Shown: positions 50,663-59,744 of the stretch, piece after piece | Numbering within the stretch: position 1 is the first letter of the stretch | Layout of the letters: every line of letters begins with the position of its first letter | Source of the DNA: Faecalibacterium prausnitzii | Lineage (GTDB): Bacteria > Bacillota > Clostridia > Oscillospirales > Ruminococcaceae | DNA: 64,000 nucleotides | NCBI GenBank assembly: GCA_004558805.1 | Contig: SFDE01000006.1 | Span: forward strand, 62,001-126,000 | Direction: 5' to 3' | Program-made: the position numbers and the translations under genes | Notes under the pieces: generated by a model | Told to the model about the DNA's origin: nothing | Seen by the model: only the letters and a program-made list of their open reading frames with translations | Database searches by the model: none

Positions 50663-51730
50663 ATGAAAAAGATCACCAGAAGATCCATGCTCAAGGGCAG
50701 CGCCGTTGCTGCTGCAGCCCTCGCTCTGTCCGCCTGCGGCGGCTCCAGCTCCAGCACCGCTTCCTCCGCCAGCACTGCTGCATCCGCAGCCGGCACCGCT
50801 GCCGCTGACGGCATCGGCTTCCCCCAGAAGGAGACCATCACCCTGGCAGTTCCCGGCAAGGCAGGCGGCGGCTCCGATCTGGCGATCCGCTACTACAGTG
50901 AGGGTCTGAACCGCATCTACGGTCTCAAGACCACCGTTACCAACTACGACTCCAACACCGTGGGTCACCAGACCGTGGCAAACGCAAAGCCCGATGGCAC
51001 CACTCTGATGGTCGCCACCTCCGCTCTGAACATCCAGTACATCACCGGCAACGCAGAGGTCAACCCCATGACCGACCTGACCCTCATCGCCTGCCTGGAG
51101 GACAACGGCTTCTCCACCCTGGCAGTGCCCAAGGATGCTCCCTACGATGACTTCAATGGCTTTGTGGAGTACGCAAAGGCTCACCCCAACGAGCTGAATG
51201 CAGGTATGCCTGCTGCTGGTGCCAACACCTTCCTGTTCGGCAAGCTGTGCAGCACTCTGGGCATCGAGCTGAACAAGGTGGAGTGCGCTTCTGAGTCCGA
51301 CCGTCTCACCAACCTCGCCGGCGGCTTTATCGACATCGGCGTCGTGGGTCTGGGCAACGCACAGGAGTACGAGAAGGCTGGCAAGCTGAAGGTCATCGGC
51401 ACCGTGGCAGGCGACGGCATCACCATCAGCGAGTATCCCGCAGAGCTGCCGGACAACTACAAGACTCTGCAGGAGCAGGGCTTCCAGGACTGCTACATGC
51501 TGGTCTACCACTACCTGATGGGACCTGCCGGCATGGACGAGACCATGGTAAAGGAAATGAACGCTGCCATGCAGGCTGTGGTGGAAGATCCCACCGTCAA
51601 CGAGGGCATTGCAGGCATCGGTCACATCCCCGGCTGGCACGATCTGGAAGAGTCCGAGGAACTGCACCAGAAGGAGTACGACGAGCTGGTGGAGATCGCA
51701 AAGAGCCTGGATATGTACGTTCAGGGCTGA
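50663..51730 (+). CDS. tctC: Tripartite tricarboxylate transporter substrate-binding protein
   Basis: 355 residues. KKITRRSMLKGSAVAAAALALSAC is a signal with a lipobox (LSAC) and twin-arginine-like residues, followed by a Ser/Ala linker and a TctC fold (TITLAVPGKAGGGSDLAIRYY; PDGTTLMVATSALNIQYITG). TctC proteins bind carboxylates outside the cell. The ATG at 50663 has AAGGAG upstream; a longer frame has none. With tctB and tctA downstream and sugar-acid enzymes beyond, the ligand is probably an aldarate or uronate. A terminator-like hairpin separates it from tctB. Confidence 0.93.
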   Translation: MKKITRRSMLKGSAVAAAALALSACGGSSSSTASSASTAASAAGTAAADGIGFPQKETITLAVPGKAGGGSDLAIRYYSEGLNRIYGLKTTVTNYDSNTVGHQTVANAKPDGTTLMVATSALNIQYITGNAEVNPMTDLTLIACLEDNGFSTLAVPKDAPYDDFNGFVEYAKAHPNELNAGMPAAGANTFLFGKLCSTLGIELNKVECASESDRLTNLAGGFIDIGVVGLGNAQEYEKAGKLKVIGTVAGDGITISEYPAELPDNYKTLQEQGFQDCYMLVYHYLMGPAGMDETMVKEMNAAMQAVVEDPTVNEGIAGIGHIPGWHDLEESEELHQKEYDELVEIAKSLDMYVQG

Positions 51731-51805
51731 TACGGGCTGAATTAAATAGAGATCATCCGCACTGGATCTGCACAGGATCGATTTAAAGTGCGTTCCTCCT
51801 AAGTG

Positions 51806-51838
51806 ATAGCCCGGAGCTGTTCCCTCCGGGCTATTTTT
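51806..51838 (+). terminator. Hairpin attenuator between tctC and tctB
   Basis: ATAGCCCGGAG (51806-51816) and CTCCGGGCTAT (51824-51834) form a perfect 11-base stem followed by TTTTT. It would stop part of the transcripts so that the binding protein is made in excess over the membrane parts. Confidence 0.75.
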
Positions 51839-51862
51839 GAGAAAAAAAGAGGTGTTTTACAT

Positions 51863-52333
51863 ATGAAAATGAGACGTGACATGGTCACAGGCATCGTGGG
51901 TCTGCTCACCTGTGTCTTTTTCTACTTCATGACTCTGCAGGTACGCCAGCCGGCAAAGCTGCTGGAGCCGGGTCCCCGCCTGCTGCCTTTTGTGTCGCTG
52001 TTCCTCATCGGCATCAGCTCCATTGCTCTGATCATCCGGGGCTACAAGGACCGTGCCAAGGAAGAAAAGCCCTACTTCCCCAAGGGCGGCGTGCTCAAGG
52101 TCACCAAGAGCTTTTTGATGCTGGTGGTCTACGCCGTGGCTATGACCTATCTGGGCTTTGTGATCACCACCCCCTTTGCCACTGCAGCATTCATCTATGA
52201 CCTGAAGGGCAACAGCGAGGTCAAGCCGGTGTCCACCGCCATCATCTCGGTGGTGGTGACGGCGGCGCTGTACGCCATGTTCGTGTTCGCATTCCAGATC
52301 AAGCTGCCTGCCGGCGTTCTGTTCGGCGGCTAA
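51863..52333 (+). CDS. tctB: Tripartite tricarboxylate transporter small membrane subunit
   Basis: 156 residues with four hydrophobic helices (about 8-27, 38-56, 80-102, 125-145), the usual TctB size. GPRLLPFVSLFLIGISSIALI matches the family. The ATG at 51863 has GAGGTG upstream; an earlier in-frame ATG lies within the attenuator hairpin and is rejected. Forms the membrane complex with TctA. Confidence 0.9.
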   Translation: MKMRRDMVTGIVGLLTCVFFYFMTLQVRQPAKLLEPGPRLLPFVSLFLIGISSIALIIRGYKDRAKEEKPYFPKGGVLKVTKSFLMLVVYAVAMTYLGFVITTPFATAAFIYDLKGNSEVKPVSTAIISVVVTAALYAMFVFAFQIKLPAGVLFGG

Positions 52334-52346
52334 GGAGGGAAAATAA

Positions 52347-53879
52347 ATGGCTGCATATCTTTCTGCTTTACTGGTTTGCATGAAGCCGCTGAACCTGCTG
52401 CTGATCTTTGCCATGGTCGCGCTGGGCATCGTCTTTGGTGCAATCCCCGGTTTGTCCGCTACCCTGGGCATCGCTCTGCTGCTGCCCATCACCTTTGGTC
52501 TTTCCACCGAGACTTCCTTTGTCATGCTGCTTGCCATCTGGATCGGCGGCGTGTCCGGTACCTTTATCTCGGCGGTGCTCATCGGCATCCCCGGTTCTTC
52601 CTCTGCCATTGCTACCTGCTTTGACGGCTATCCCATGACCCAAAAGGGACAGGCAGGCAAGGCACTGGGCATCGGTATGACTGCGTCCTTCATCGGCACC
52701 GTGTGCTCTGTGGCGATCGCCACCGTGCTGTCCCCGGTGATCGCAGAGGCGGCTCTGCATCTGGGTCCCTGGGAATACTTCTCTCTGTGCTTCTGCGCCA
52801 TTACCCTTATCGCCTCCCTGTCCAAGGGCAACATCTTCAAGGGCATCATGTCCGCCGGCATCGGTCTGCTCATGGGCTGCATCGGCATGGACCCCATCAA
52901 CGGTGCTACCCGCTTCACCTTTGGCAATGTGTACCTCACCTCCGGCATCAGCACCGTTGCACAGATGCTGGGTATGTTCGCCATGTGTCAGATCATCCGT
53001 GACAACGCCAAGGGCGAGGCAAAGATGCCCGACGTGGACGTCAAGAACATGAAGGGTCTGGGCATCGGCTTCAAGGACATCATCGAGAACATCAAGACCA
53101 TCCTCTTTGCATTTGCTTCCGGTCTGTGGATCGGCTTTTTGCCCGGCATGGGGTCCGGCATCTCCAACATGGTCGCCTACGGCTACGCCAAGGGCATCAG
53201 CAAGGATCCCGAAAGCTTTGGCAAGGGCAACCCTGCCGGTGTGTGGGCGTCCGAGACCGCAAACAACGCTTCTCTGGGCGGCGCTCTGATCCCCATGATG
53301 GCTCTGGGCATCCCCGGTGACGGCATCACCGCCATGCTGATCGCAGGTCTGACCATCCACGGTCTGCAGGCAGGTCCTCTGTTCATGACCGAGCAGCCGG
53401 ACCTTGCCATGCTGATCTTTGCCTGCGTCATGGTGTCTGCCATCGTCACCTACCTGATCCAGATCGTCACCAAGCGCTGGTTCCCCTACATCCTCAAGAT
53501 CCCCTATCACTACCTGTATACCGTTATTCTGGTCATCAGCTTCATCGGCGGCTACGGCATCTCCAACACCATGTTCAACATCTACGTCATGCTGGCACTG
53601 TGCCTGCTGTCCCTGTTCATGAGCGTTGCCGGTCTTCCCACCAGCCCGCTGGTGCTGGCGTTCATTCTGTCCAGCAAGCTGGAGCGGTATTTCCGTCAGG
53701 GCATCAGCTACGCCCACGGCAGCTATGCCCCCTTCTTTACCCGTCCCATCTCTCTGATCCTGCTGACCGTCTCGGTACTCTGCGTGTTCTGGCCCTACAT
53801 CTCCGATCACCTGAAGGCAAAGAAGGCGGCAAAGAACCCCGCCCCCGCTGCCGCAAATGTGGACGTGAACGATGACTGA
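52347..53879 (+). CDS. tctA: Tripartite tricarboxylate transporter large membrane subunit
   Basis: 510 residues with about ten to twelve helices and the TctA signature region GIVFGAIPGLSATLGIALLLPITFGL near the N-terminus; a second Gly-Pro-rich motif is FLPGMGSGISNMVAY near residue 260. It is the pore subunit of the Na+ or proton driven importer. The stop overlaps the start of the next gene by eight bases, so the downstream esterase is translated from the same transcript. Confidence 0.96.
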   Translation: MAAYLSALLVCMKPLNLLLIFAMVALGIVFGAIPGLSATLGIALLLPITFGLSTETSFVMLLAIWIGGVSGTFISAVLIGIPGSSSAIATCFDGYPMTQKGQAGKALGIGMTASFIGTVCSVAIATVLSPVIAEAALHLGPWEYFSLCFCAITLIASLSKGNIFKGIMSAGIGLLMGCIGMDPINGATRFTFGNVYLTSGISTVAQMLGMFAMCQIIRDNAKGEAKMPDVDVKNMKGLGIGFKDIIENIKTILFAFASGLWIGFLPGMGSGISNMVAYGYAKGISKDPESFGKGNPAGVWASETANNASLGGALIPMMALGIPGDGITAMLIAGLTIHGLQAGPLFMTEQPDLAMLIFACVMVSAIVTYLIQIVTKRWFPYILKIPYHYLYTVILVISFIGGYGISNTMFNIYVMLALCLLSLFMSVAGLPTSPLVLAFILSSKLERYFRQGISYAHGSYAPFFTRPISLILLTVSVLCVFWPYISDHLKAKKAAKNPAPAAANVDVNDD

Positions 53880-54978
53880 TCCGGTACAGCTGCCTGCCCC
53901 GGAGCGGGTCTACGGTTCTCTTGCCTCCCTGCTGCGCAAGTACGACCGCTACGCCCGGCAGGACGCTTTCCGGGGCGGCACCCCGGAGCAGTTCCGGCAG
54001 TGGAGGGAAAATACACGCAGCCTCTTGCATTCCCTGTTGGGAACGTGTAAAATGGAACGTGGTATACAAGATGCACACCGGATGGAGACCGTCCTCACCG
54101 AGGAGGGCATCCGCCGGGAGCACTGGCGGATCCTGGTGGAGCCGGAGGTCTGGATGACCCTGTTCCTTCTGGTGCCTGCCGGTGCCGGAAAGGACACCCC
54201 GGTGATCCTCTGTCCTCCGGGACACAACGGCGCCGGAAAGTACTCGGTCGCCGGGGTGCGGGACTACCCGCCCATTACCGAAAAGATCGATCATTACCAT
54301 TACGATTACGGTCTGCAGCTGGCAAAACTGGGCTGCGTGACGGTATGCCCGGACTGCCGGGGCTTTGGAGAGCGGCGGGAAGACCCGGAGGACGCCCGGC
54401 GGCTGCCGGAAGGACTGAAGGGTGACTGCTACCGGCTGGCACACATGGGAGAGCCTCTGGGCATCCCGGTGCTGGGGATGCTGACCTGGGACCTGGCAAG
54501 ACTCATCGACTGGCTGGAAGAGGACCGGCGCTTCAACACAGACCGTCTGGGAGCCGTGGGATTTTCCGGCGGCGGGATGCAGACGCTGTGGCTGGCGGCG
54601 CTGGACGACCGGGTAAAGTTTGCCGCCATCAGCGGCTACATGTACGGCTACCGGGACGCCCTGCTGACCCTGAACAACAACTGTTCCTGCAACTATGTGC
54701 CCCACCTGTGGGAGCATCTGGACATGGGCGATATCGCCAGCCTTATTGCCCCCCGCCCGTTGTGGGTGCAGTCCTGCCGGGAGGACCGGCTCAACGGTCC
54801 CCGGGGGGTGGTGAACGCTCAGGAGCAGGTGGCGATCGCCGCCGAGGCGTACCGGCTGTTGGGTGCACCGGAAAACCTCCGGCACCAGATCTGCCCCGGC
54901 ACCCACCAGTGGCACGAAGAGGACCTTGCAGAATATCTGACATTTCTTTTGGAGCATTCCATCAATAGCAAAGAGTAA
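53872..54978 (+). CDS. Alpha/beta-hydrolase, acetyl-esterase-like
   Basis: 368 residues. Triad elements are visible: nucleophile elbow GFSGGGM with Ser near residue 228, an acid site in QSCREDRLNG near 305, and GTHQWHEED with His near 348. GHNGAGKYS lies in the oxyanion region and PDCRGFGERRED after it, as in the dienelactone-hydrolase/acetyl-xylan-esterase-like family. No signal peptide. Within a pectin module a role in removing acetyl groups from imported oligosaccharides is likely but inferred. Overlaps tctA by eight bases. Confidence 0.82.
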   Translation: MTDPVQLPAPERVYGSLASLLRKYDRYARQDAFRGGTPEQFRQWRENTRSLLHSLLGTCKMERGIQDAHRMETVLTEEGIRREHWRILVEPEVWMTLFLLVPAGAGKDTPVILCPPGHNGAGKYSVAGVRDYPPITEKIDHYHYDYGLQLAKLGCVTVCPDCRGFGERREDPEDARRLPEGLKGDCYRLAHMGEPLGIPVLGMLTWDLARLIDWLEEDRRFNTDRLGAVGFSGGGMQTLWLAALDDRVKFAAISGYMYGYRDALLTLNNNCSCNYVPHLWEHLDMGDIASLIAPRPLWVQSCREDRLNGPRGVVNAQEQVAIAAEAYRLLGAPENLRHQICPGTHQWHEEDLAEYLTFLLEHSINSKE

Positions 54979-54991
54979 GGGAGTTTTCCCC

Positions 54992-57031
54992 ATGAACAAA
55001 AACGAGCTGCGCAATACCATCCTGTCCCAGATCCAGCTGCCCTGCATCGGCAAAAACCGGATGCAGGTGGAGCCGGTGCCGGGACAGATGCAGACCCGAC
55101 AGCTGCAGCAGGCGATCGACGATCTCAGCCGACAGGGAGGCGGAACGCTGGTCCTGCAGCCGGGCGTCTACCGCACCGGTGCGCTGCACCTGAAAGACGG
55201 TGTGGAGCTGCACCTTGCATCGGAGGACACTCTGGTGCAGTTTGTGCCCGATGACCCGGCGGAGAACTACCCGCTGGTGTTCTCCCACTGGGAGGCGAGT
55301 CCCTGCTACAACTTCAGCGCCCTGCTGTATGCCTGTGATGCACAGGATATTGCCGTTACCGGCAAGGGAGTGCTGGACGGCGGCGCCGATGCGGACCACT
55401 GGTGGAACTGGCATCATCAGGTGGAGACCTCCTGGTCGGAGAACAAGCCGGACCTGCAGCTTGCCGACCGCAGCGCCCTGCGCAAGATGAATCTGGGCGG
55501 GGTGCCGGTGGATCAGCGCATCTTTGGCAAAGGGCACTACCTGCGCCCCAACTTCTTCCAGCCCATCCGCTGTCAGCGGGTGCTGCTGCAGGGGGTCACC
55601 CTCCGCAACAGCCCCATGTGGCAGCTGAACCCGGTGCTGTGCAGCAGTGTGGTGGTGGACGGGGTGACCCTTTCCAGCCACGGCGCCAACAACGACGGCT
55701 GCGACCCGGAAAGCTGCAACGGCGTGTGGATCAAAAACTGCCGCTTTGACACCGGCGATGATTGCATCAGCCTGAAGTCCGGGCGGGACCGGGACGGCAG
55801 AGAGGCAAACGTGCCCTGCCGGAATATTCTGATCGAAAACAACGACTTTGCAGACGGTCACGGTGGGGTGGCGCTGGGCAGCGAGATGAGCGGCGGCATC
55901 TACAATGTGCTTGCCAGCGGCAACCGGTTCTCCAGCCCCAACCTGACCTATGCACTGCGGCTCAAGACCAACGCCCGGCGGGGCGGCGCTGTGGAGCGGG
56001 TCATGCTCTGCGACAGCGTGATGGACCACGTCCACGGGGCGGCGGTCCACGGCACCATGCTCTACGAGGACGGACGCAACGGCGACAGCCTGCCGGTGTT
56101 CCGGGACATCACCATGGAGAACATCACCGCCCACGGCGGGGATTACGGCATCTTTCTGGAAGCATTCCCGGAGGTGCCCATTACCGGACTGGTGCTGCGG
56201 AACATCACCATTGACGGGGTGCGCCAGTGCCTGCGCAGCATGAACTGGAAGGATGCGGTGGTGGAAAACGTTACCATCAACGGCAAACGGTTCCCCCGTC
56301 CCGGCTATGTCCGGATCCTGGGGGTGCCCTGCACCGGAGGCACGGTCACTGCCAGTGCCGAGAGCTGCGGCGCACAGGAGCCGCTGACCTTCTGCTGGGA
56401 GGCGTCTGAGGACAACAAAAACTGGACCCGGTGCGGCGAGGGAGAGACCCTTGCGGTGCCTGCCGGGGCGGCATACCTCCGGGTCAGCGCCGCAGACCCC
56501 GCCGGAGACCGGGAGAGCAGCCGCAGCTACCGGGTACTGCCGGCACCGGCGCAGGGAGCCGCCCCCCGGCTGTACTGCCGTGGGATGCTGGACGCCCCGG
56601 AGCTGGAGCGGGGGAGCGAGCCGGTGACCCGGCTGGAAGCAGCGCAGATGCTGCTGCCCCTTGCCGATGAGCAACTGCCTGCCCCGGAGCTGCCGGATAC
56701 CCCCGAAGAAGCAGCACGCCGGGCAGCGGCAAACCGGTTTTTCCCGCTGGAAAAGGGCTGCTTTGCCCCCCGGCGCACCATCTCCCGACAGGAGATGGCA
56801 ACGGTGGCGATGCAGGCGTGCGGGGTGAACTATCGCAACGCATCCAGTACCATGCCGGTGTGCGCCGACGTGGACCGGGTGGCAAACAACTACGGGACCA
56901 ATGCAGCCCGGGCGCTGTATTTTGGATTCATGCAGCTGGAGGCGGACGGACGCTTTGACCCGGAGCGTCCGGTGAGCCGGAAAGAGGCTGTGGAGATCCT
57001 GGACCGTGTGGCAGATTTTGCCGGACTGTAA
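54992..57031 (+). CDS. GH28 polygalacturonase-family enzyme with C-terminal SLH-like repeats
   Basis: 679 residues. A right-handed beta-helix GH28 domain (about 1-430) has the motifs NNDGCDPE (Asp near 235), GDDCIS (Asp256, Asp257), DGHGG (His290) and RLKTNARR near 323. This set matches exo-acting or rhamnogalacturonan-type polygalacturonases. The segment from about 455-520 resembles an immunoglobulin-like or carbohydrate-associated module. Residues 545-679 hold repeats like SLH surface-layer domains (RLEAAQMLLPLADE; ISRQEMATVAMQACGVNY; FDPERPVSRKEAVEILDRVAD). No signal peptide is visible at the N-terminus (MNKNELRNTILSQ), which does not fit a surface domain. Intracellular action on imported fragments, with an SLH-derived module of another use, is possible. 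Confidence 0.88.
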   Translation: MNKNELRNTILSQIQLPCIGKNRMQVEPVPGQMQTRQLQQAIDDLSRQGGGTLVLQPGVYRTGALHLKDGVELHLASEDTLVQFVPDDPAENYPLVFSHWEASPCYNFSALLYACDAQDIAVTGKGVLDGGADADHWWNWHHQVETSWSENKPDLQLADRSALRKMNLGGVPVDQRIFGKGHYLRPNFFQPIRCQRVLLQGVTLRNSPMWQLNPVLCSSVVVDGVTLSSHGANNDGCDPESCNGVWIKNCRFDTGDDCISLKSGRDRDGREANVPCRNILIENNDFADGHGGVALGSEMSGGIYNVLASGNRFSSPNLTYALRLKTNARRGGAVERVMLCDSVMDHVHGAAVHGTMLYEDGRNGDSLPVFRDITMENITAHGGDYGIFLEAFPEVPITGLVLRNITIDGVRQCLRSMNWKDAVVENVTINGKRFPRPGYVRILGVPCTGGTVTASAESCGAQEPLTFCWEASEDNKNWTRCGEGETLAVPAGAAYLRVSAADPAGDRESSRSYRVLPAPAQGAAPRLYCRGMLDAPELERGSEPVTRLEAAQMLLPLADEQLPAPELPDTPEEAARRAAANRFFPLEKGCFAPRRTISRQEMATVAMQACGVNYRNASSTMPVCADVDRVANNYGTNAARALYFGFMQLEADGRFDPERPVSRKEAVEILDRVADFAGL

Positions 57032-57046
57032 AAGGAGACAAAACGC

Positions 57047-58141
57047 ATGTGGCTGGAGTATTTTGAACAGTATCTGGACCGGGTCTTTCCCCGGTTCCTC
57101 AACGAAAAGCCCTGGAATTATAAAGACGACCTTTGCATGGTGGGTGCGGAGGACCTGTACTGCGCCACCGGCAGCGAAAGCTGGCGGGAGCCGGTGCGCC
57201 GGAACGCCTCCTTCCTGATGGACGACACCGGCAGGGTGGCAAACTGGGTGCCCGGCGAACACAACATCGACAAGGTGAGCTTTGGCAAGTCCATGAGGAT
57301 CCTGCGGGATGTTACCGGGGAGGCACGGTGGGCAGAGGGCGTGGAGCGCGCCTACCGCATTCTGGCGGACTACCCCCGCACCGTCACCGGAAACTTCTGG
57401 CACAAGGATATCTATCCGGATCAGGTCTGGCTGGACGGCTTGTACATGGGGATGCCCTTCTACGCCGCCTGCCTGGCGGAAAACGGCGAGGACCGCTGGG
57501 ACGACATTCTGGACCAGTTTGCCTCCGCCCACAAACTGCTGTGGGATGAACAGCTGGGGCTGTACCGTCACGCCAACGACTGCTCCCGGAAGATGGAGTG
57601 GGCGGACCCGGTCACCGGGCAGAGCCCGGTGGTGTGGCTCCGTGCCGAGGGCTGGTTCCTCATGGCACTGGCGGACACCTACGAGATCGCAAAGGACCGC
57701 ACCCCCCGTGCCGGGGAGCTGTGCCCCCTGCTCAAAAACGCACTGGACCGTTTGCTGCCCTATCAGGTGGCAGACACCGGCATGTTCCTGCAGGTGGTGG
57801 ACCGGGCGGACCTGACCGGCAACTACTCCGAAACCTCCGGAAGCGCCATGGTCGCCTACGCCCTGATGAAGGGTGCACGGCTGGGGATGCTGCCGCCGGA
57901 ATACGGGGAAAAGGGCAGCCGGGTGCTGGACGGCATCCGGGACACCTACCTGAAGAAGGGGGAGCAGGGCTGGGAGCTTCACGGCATCTGCGCCAGCGCA
58001 GGTCTGGGACCGGGACCAGACAACCGCACCGACCGCACCGGCACCCCGGAGTATTACCTGAGTGAAAAGCAGATGGTGGACAACCAGCACGGTGCCGCCG
58101 CCTGCATGATGGCGGTCAGCGAGCAGCTGCGCCGTGCATAA
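57047..58141 (+). CDS. GH105 unsaturated rhamnogalacturonyl hydrolase
   Basis: 364 residues with an (alpha/alpha)6 barrel. DQVWLDGLYMGMPFYA carries the general-acid Asp region, and VWLRAEGWFLMALADTYE is the second conserved segment. The enzyme removes a terminal unsaturated uronate from rhamnogalacturonan or related disaccharides after lyase action. Cytosolic, with no signal peptide. It follows the GH28 gene by 15 bases with an AAAAGGAG site and precedes the galactarate genes. Confidence 0.92.
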   Translation: MWLEYFEQYLDRVFPRFLNEKPWNYKDDLCMVGAEDLYCATGSESWREPVRRNASFLMDDTGRVANWVPGEHNIDKVSFGKSMRILRDVTGEARWAEGVERAYRILADYPRTVTGNFWHKDIYPDQVWLDGLYMGMPFYAACLAENGEDRWDDILDQFASAHKLLWDEQLGLYRHANDCSRKMEWADPVTGQSPVVWLRAEGWFLMALADTYEIAKDRTPRAGELCPLLKNALDRLLPYQVADTGMFLQVVDRADLTGNYSETSGSAMVAYALMKGARLGMLPPEYGEKGSRVLDGIRDTYLKKGEQGWELHGICASAGLGPGPDNRTDRTGTPEYYLSEKQMVDNQHGAAACMMAVSEQLRRA

Positions 58142-58159
58142 GAGTATGAGGTGATTATT

Positions 58160-59680
58160 ATGGCAGAACGTTTGACCATCCAGATCAAAGACAACGACAA
58201 CGTGGTGGTTGCCGTCCACGACCTGCCCGCAGGTACAAAGACCGAGAGCGGCGTGGTTACCCGGGATCCCATCCCCCAGGCACACAAGATCGCACTGGTG
58301 GATATCCCCGCCGGCGGCGAGATCATCCGTTACGGCGTGGTGCTGGGCTATGCAAAGAACGATATCCCTGCCGGCAGCTGGATCAACGAGCATATGCTGG
58401 ACCTGCCGGAAAGCCCGGCACTGACCGACATGCCCTGGGGCACCGACATCAAGACCCCGGACCAGCTGCCCACCCCGCCCCGGACTACCTGGATGGGCTA
58501 CCGCAACAAGGTAGGTCCTGCCGGTACCCGCAACCTGCTGGGCATCGTCACCACCGTGCAGTGTGTGGCGGGCGTGGTAAAGGTGGCAGTGGAGCGCATC
58601 AAAAAGGAGCTGCTGCCCAAGTACCCCAATGTGGACGGCGTGGTCGCCATCACCCATCCCTACGGCTGCGGCGTGGCGATCAATGCGCCTCTGGCATACA
58701 TCCCCATCCGTGCCATCACCAATGTGATCCGCCATCCCAACTTTGGCGGAGAAATTATGGTGGTGGGTCTGGGCTGCGAAAAGCTCACCTACGACCGGGT
58801 GCTGCCCCCTGAGGACATCAACCCGGACAACTGCCTGACCCTGCAGGACTGGAAGGGTCACGACGCCATGATGCAGGCGATCCTGGACATGGCAGAAAAG
58901 AAACTCCAGAAGCTGAACCTGCGCCACCGGGAGGAGCTGCCCCTCAGTGAGCTGCTCATCGGTATGCAGTGCGGCGGCAGCGACGCCTTTTCCGGCATCA
59001 CCGCCAACCCCAGCGCAGGCTATGCAGCAGATATGCTGGTAAAGGGCGGTGCCACTGTAATGTTCAGCGAGGTCACCGAGGTCCGGGACGGTGTGCCCCT
59101 GCTTGCCGCCCGCTGCGTCAGCGCCCAGGTCCGGGACAAGCTTGCCGCCGAGATGAAGTGGTACGATGACTACCTTGCCGAGGGCGGTGTGGACCGGGAT
59201 GCCAACCCCACCCCGGGCAACAAGAAGGGCGGTCTGGCAAACATCGTGGAAAAGGCAATGGGCTCCATTGCCAAGAGCGGCACCAGCCCCATCGTGGAGG
59301 TGCTGAGCCCGGCGGAGAAGCCCACTAAAAAGGGTCTGATCTTTGCCGCTACCCCTGCCTCCGACATCGTGTGCGGACCTTCTCAGGTGGCTTCCGGCAT
59401 CGGTCTGCAGGTGTTCATGACCGGTCGGGGCACCCCCTACGGTCTGGATGTGGCACCGGTCATCAAGGTGTGCAGCCGCAACGAGATGAAGGAGCAGTGG
59501 TTTGACCTCATCGACATCTCTGCCGGTCACGTTGCTACCGGCGAAGCCACCATTGCCGATGTAGGTACCGAGATCTTTAACCTGATCCTGGACGTGGCAA
59601 GCGGCACCAAGGAACCCTACAGCGATCAGTACGGCTTCCACAACGATATGTGCATCTTCAACCCTGCCCCCATTACCTGA
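58160..59680 (+). CDS. garD: Altronate/galactarate dehydratase family enzyme (GarD-like)
   Basis: 506 residues with the UxaA/GarD layout: an N-terminal SAF domain (about 5-95, DIPAGGEIIRYGVVLGYA) and a C-terminal catalytic domain (about 110-500: AITHPYGCGVAI; GMQCGGSDAFSGITANPS). Fe(II)-dependent; removes water from galactarate to give 5-dehydro-4-deoxy-D-glucarate, or from altronate to give 2-keto-3-deoxygluconate. The GarR, aldolase and glycerate kinase genes downstream fit the galactarate reading. I chose the ATG at 58160 (GAGGTG upstream) over a GTG three codons before. Confidence 0.88.
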   Translation: MAERLTIQIKDNDNVVVAVHDLPAGTKTESGVVTRDPIPQAHKIALVDIPAGGEIIRYGVVLGYAKNDIPAGSWINEHMLDLPESPALTDMPWGTDIKTPDQLPTPPRTTWMGYRNKVGPAGTRNLLGIVTTVQCVAGVVKVAVERIKKELLPKYPNVDGVVAITHPYGCGVAINAPLAYIPIRAITNVIRHPNFGGEIMVVGLGCEKLTYDRVLPPEDINPDNCLTLQDWKGHDAMMQAILDMAEKKLQKLNLRHREELPLSELLIGMQCGGSDAFSGITANPSAGYAADMLVKGGATVMFSEVTEVRDGVPLLAARCVSAQVRDKLAAEMKWYDDYLAEGGVDRDANPTPGNKKGGLANIVEKAMGSIAKSGTSPIVEVLSPAEKPTKKGLIFAATPASDIVCGPSQVASGIGLQVFMTGRGTPYGLDVAPVIKVCSRNEMKEQWFDLIDISAGHVATGEATIADVGTEIFNLILDVASGTKEPYSDQYGFHNDMCIFNPAPIT

Positions 59681-59744
59681 GGCGCAGCGCAAGATAAAGT
59701 ACGAATACGGGAATCATTCAAACAAACTTATGGAGGGAACGATT

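Noticed and set aside
54962..59692. Very long minus-strand open frame (about 1,576 codons) across the GH28-GH105-GarD genes
   Set aside because: It runs antisense to several genes with clear catalytic motifs; the His/Val/Gly-rich translation is the usual shadow in high-GC DNA.
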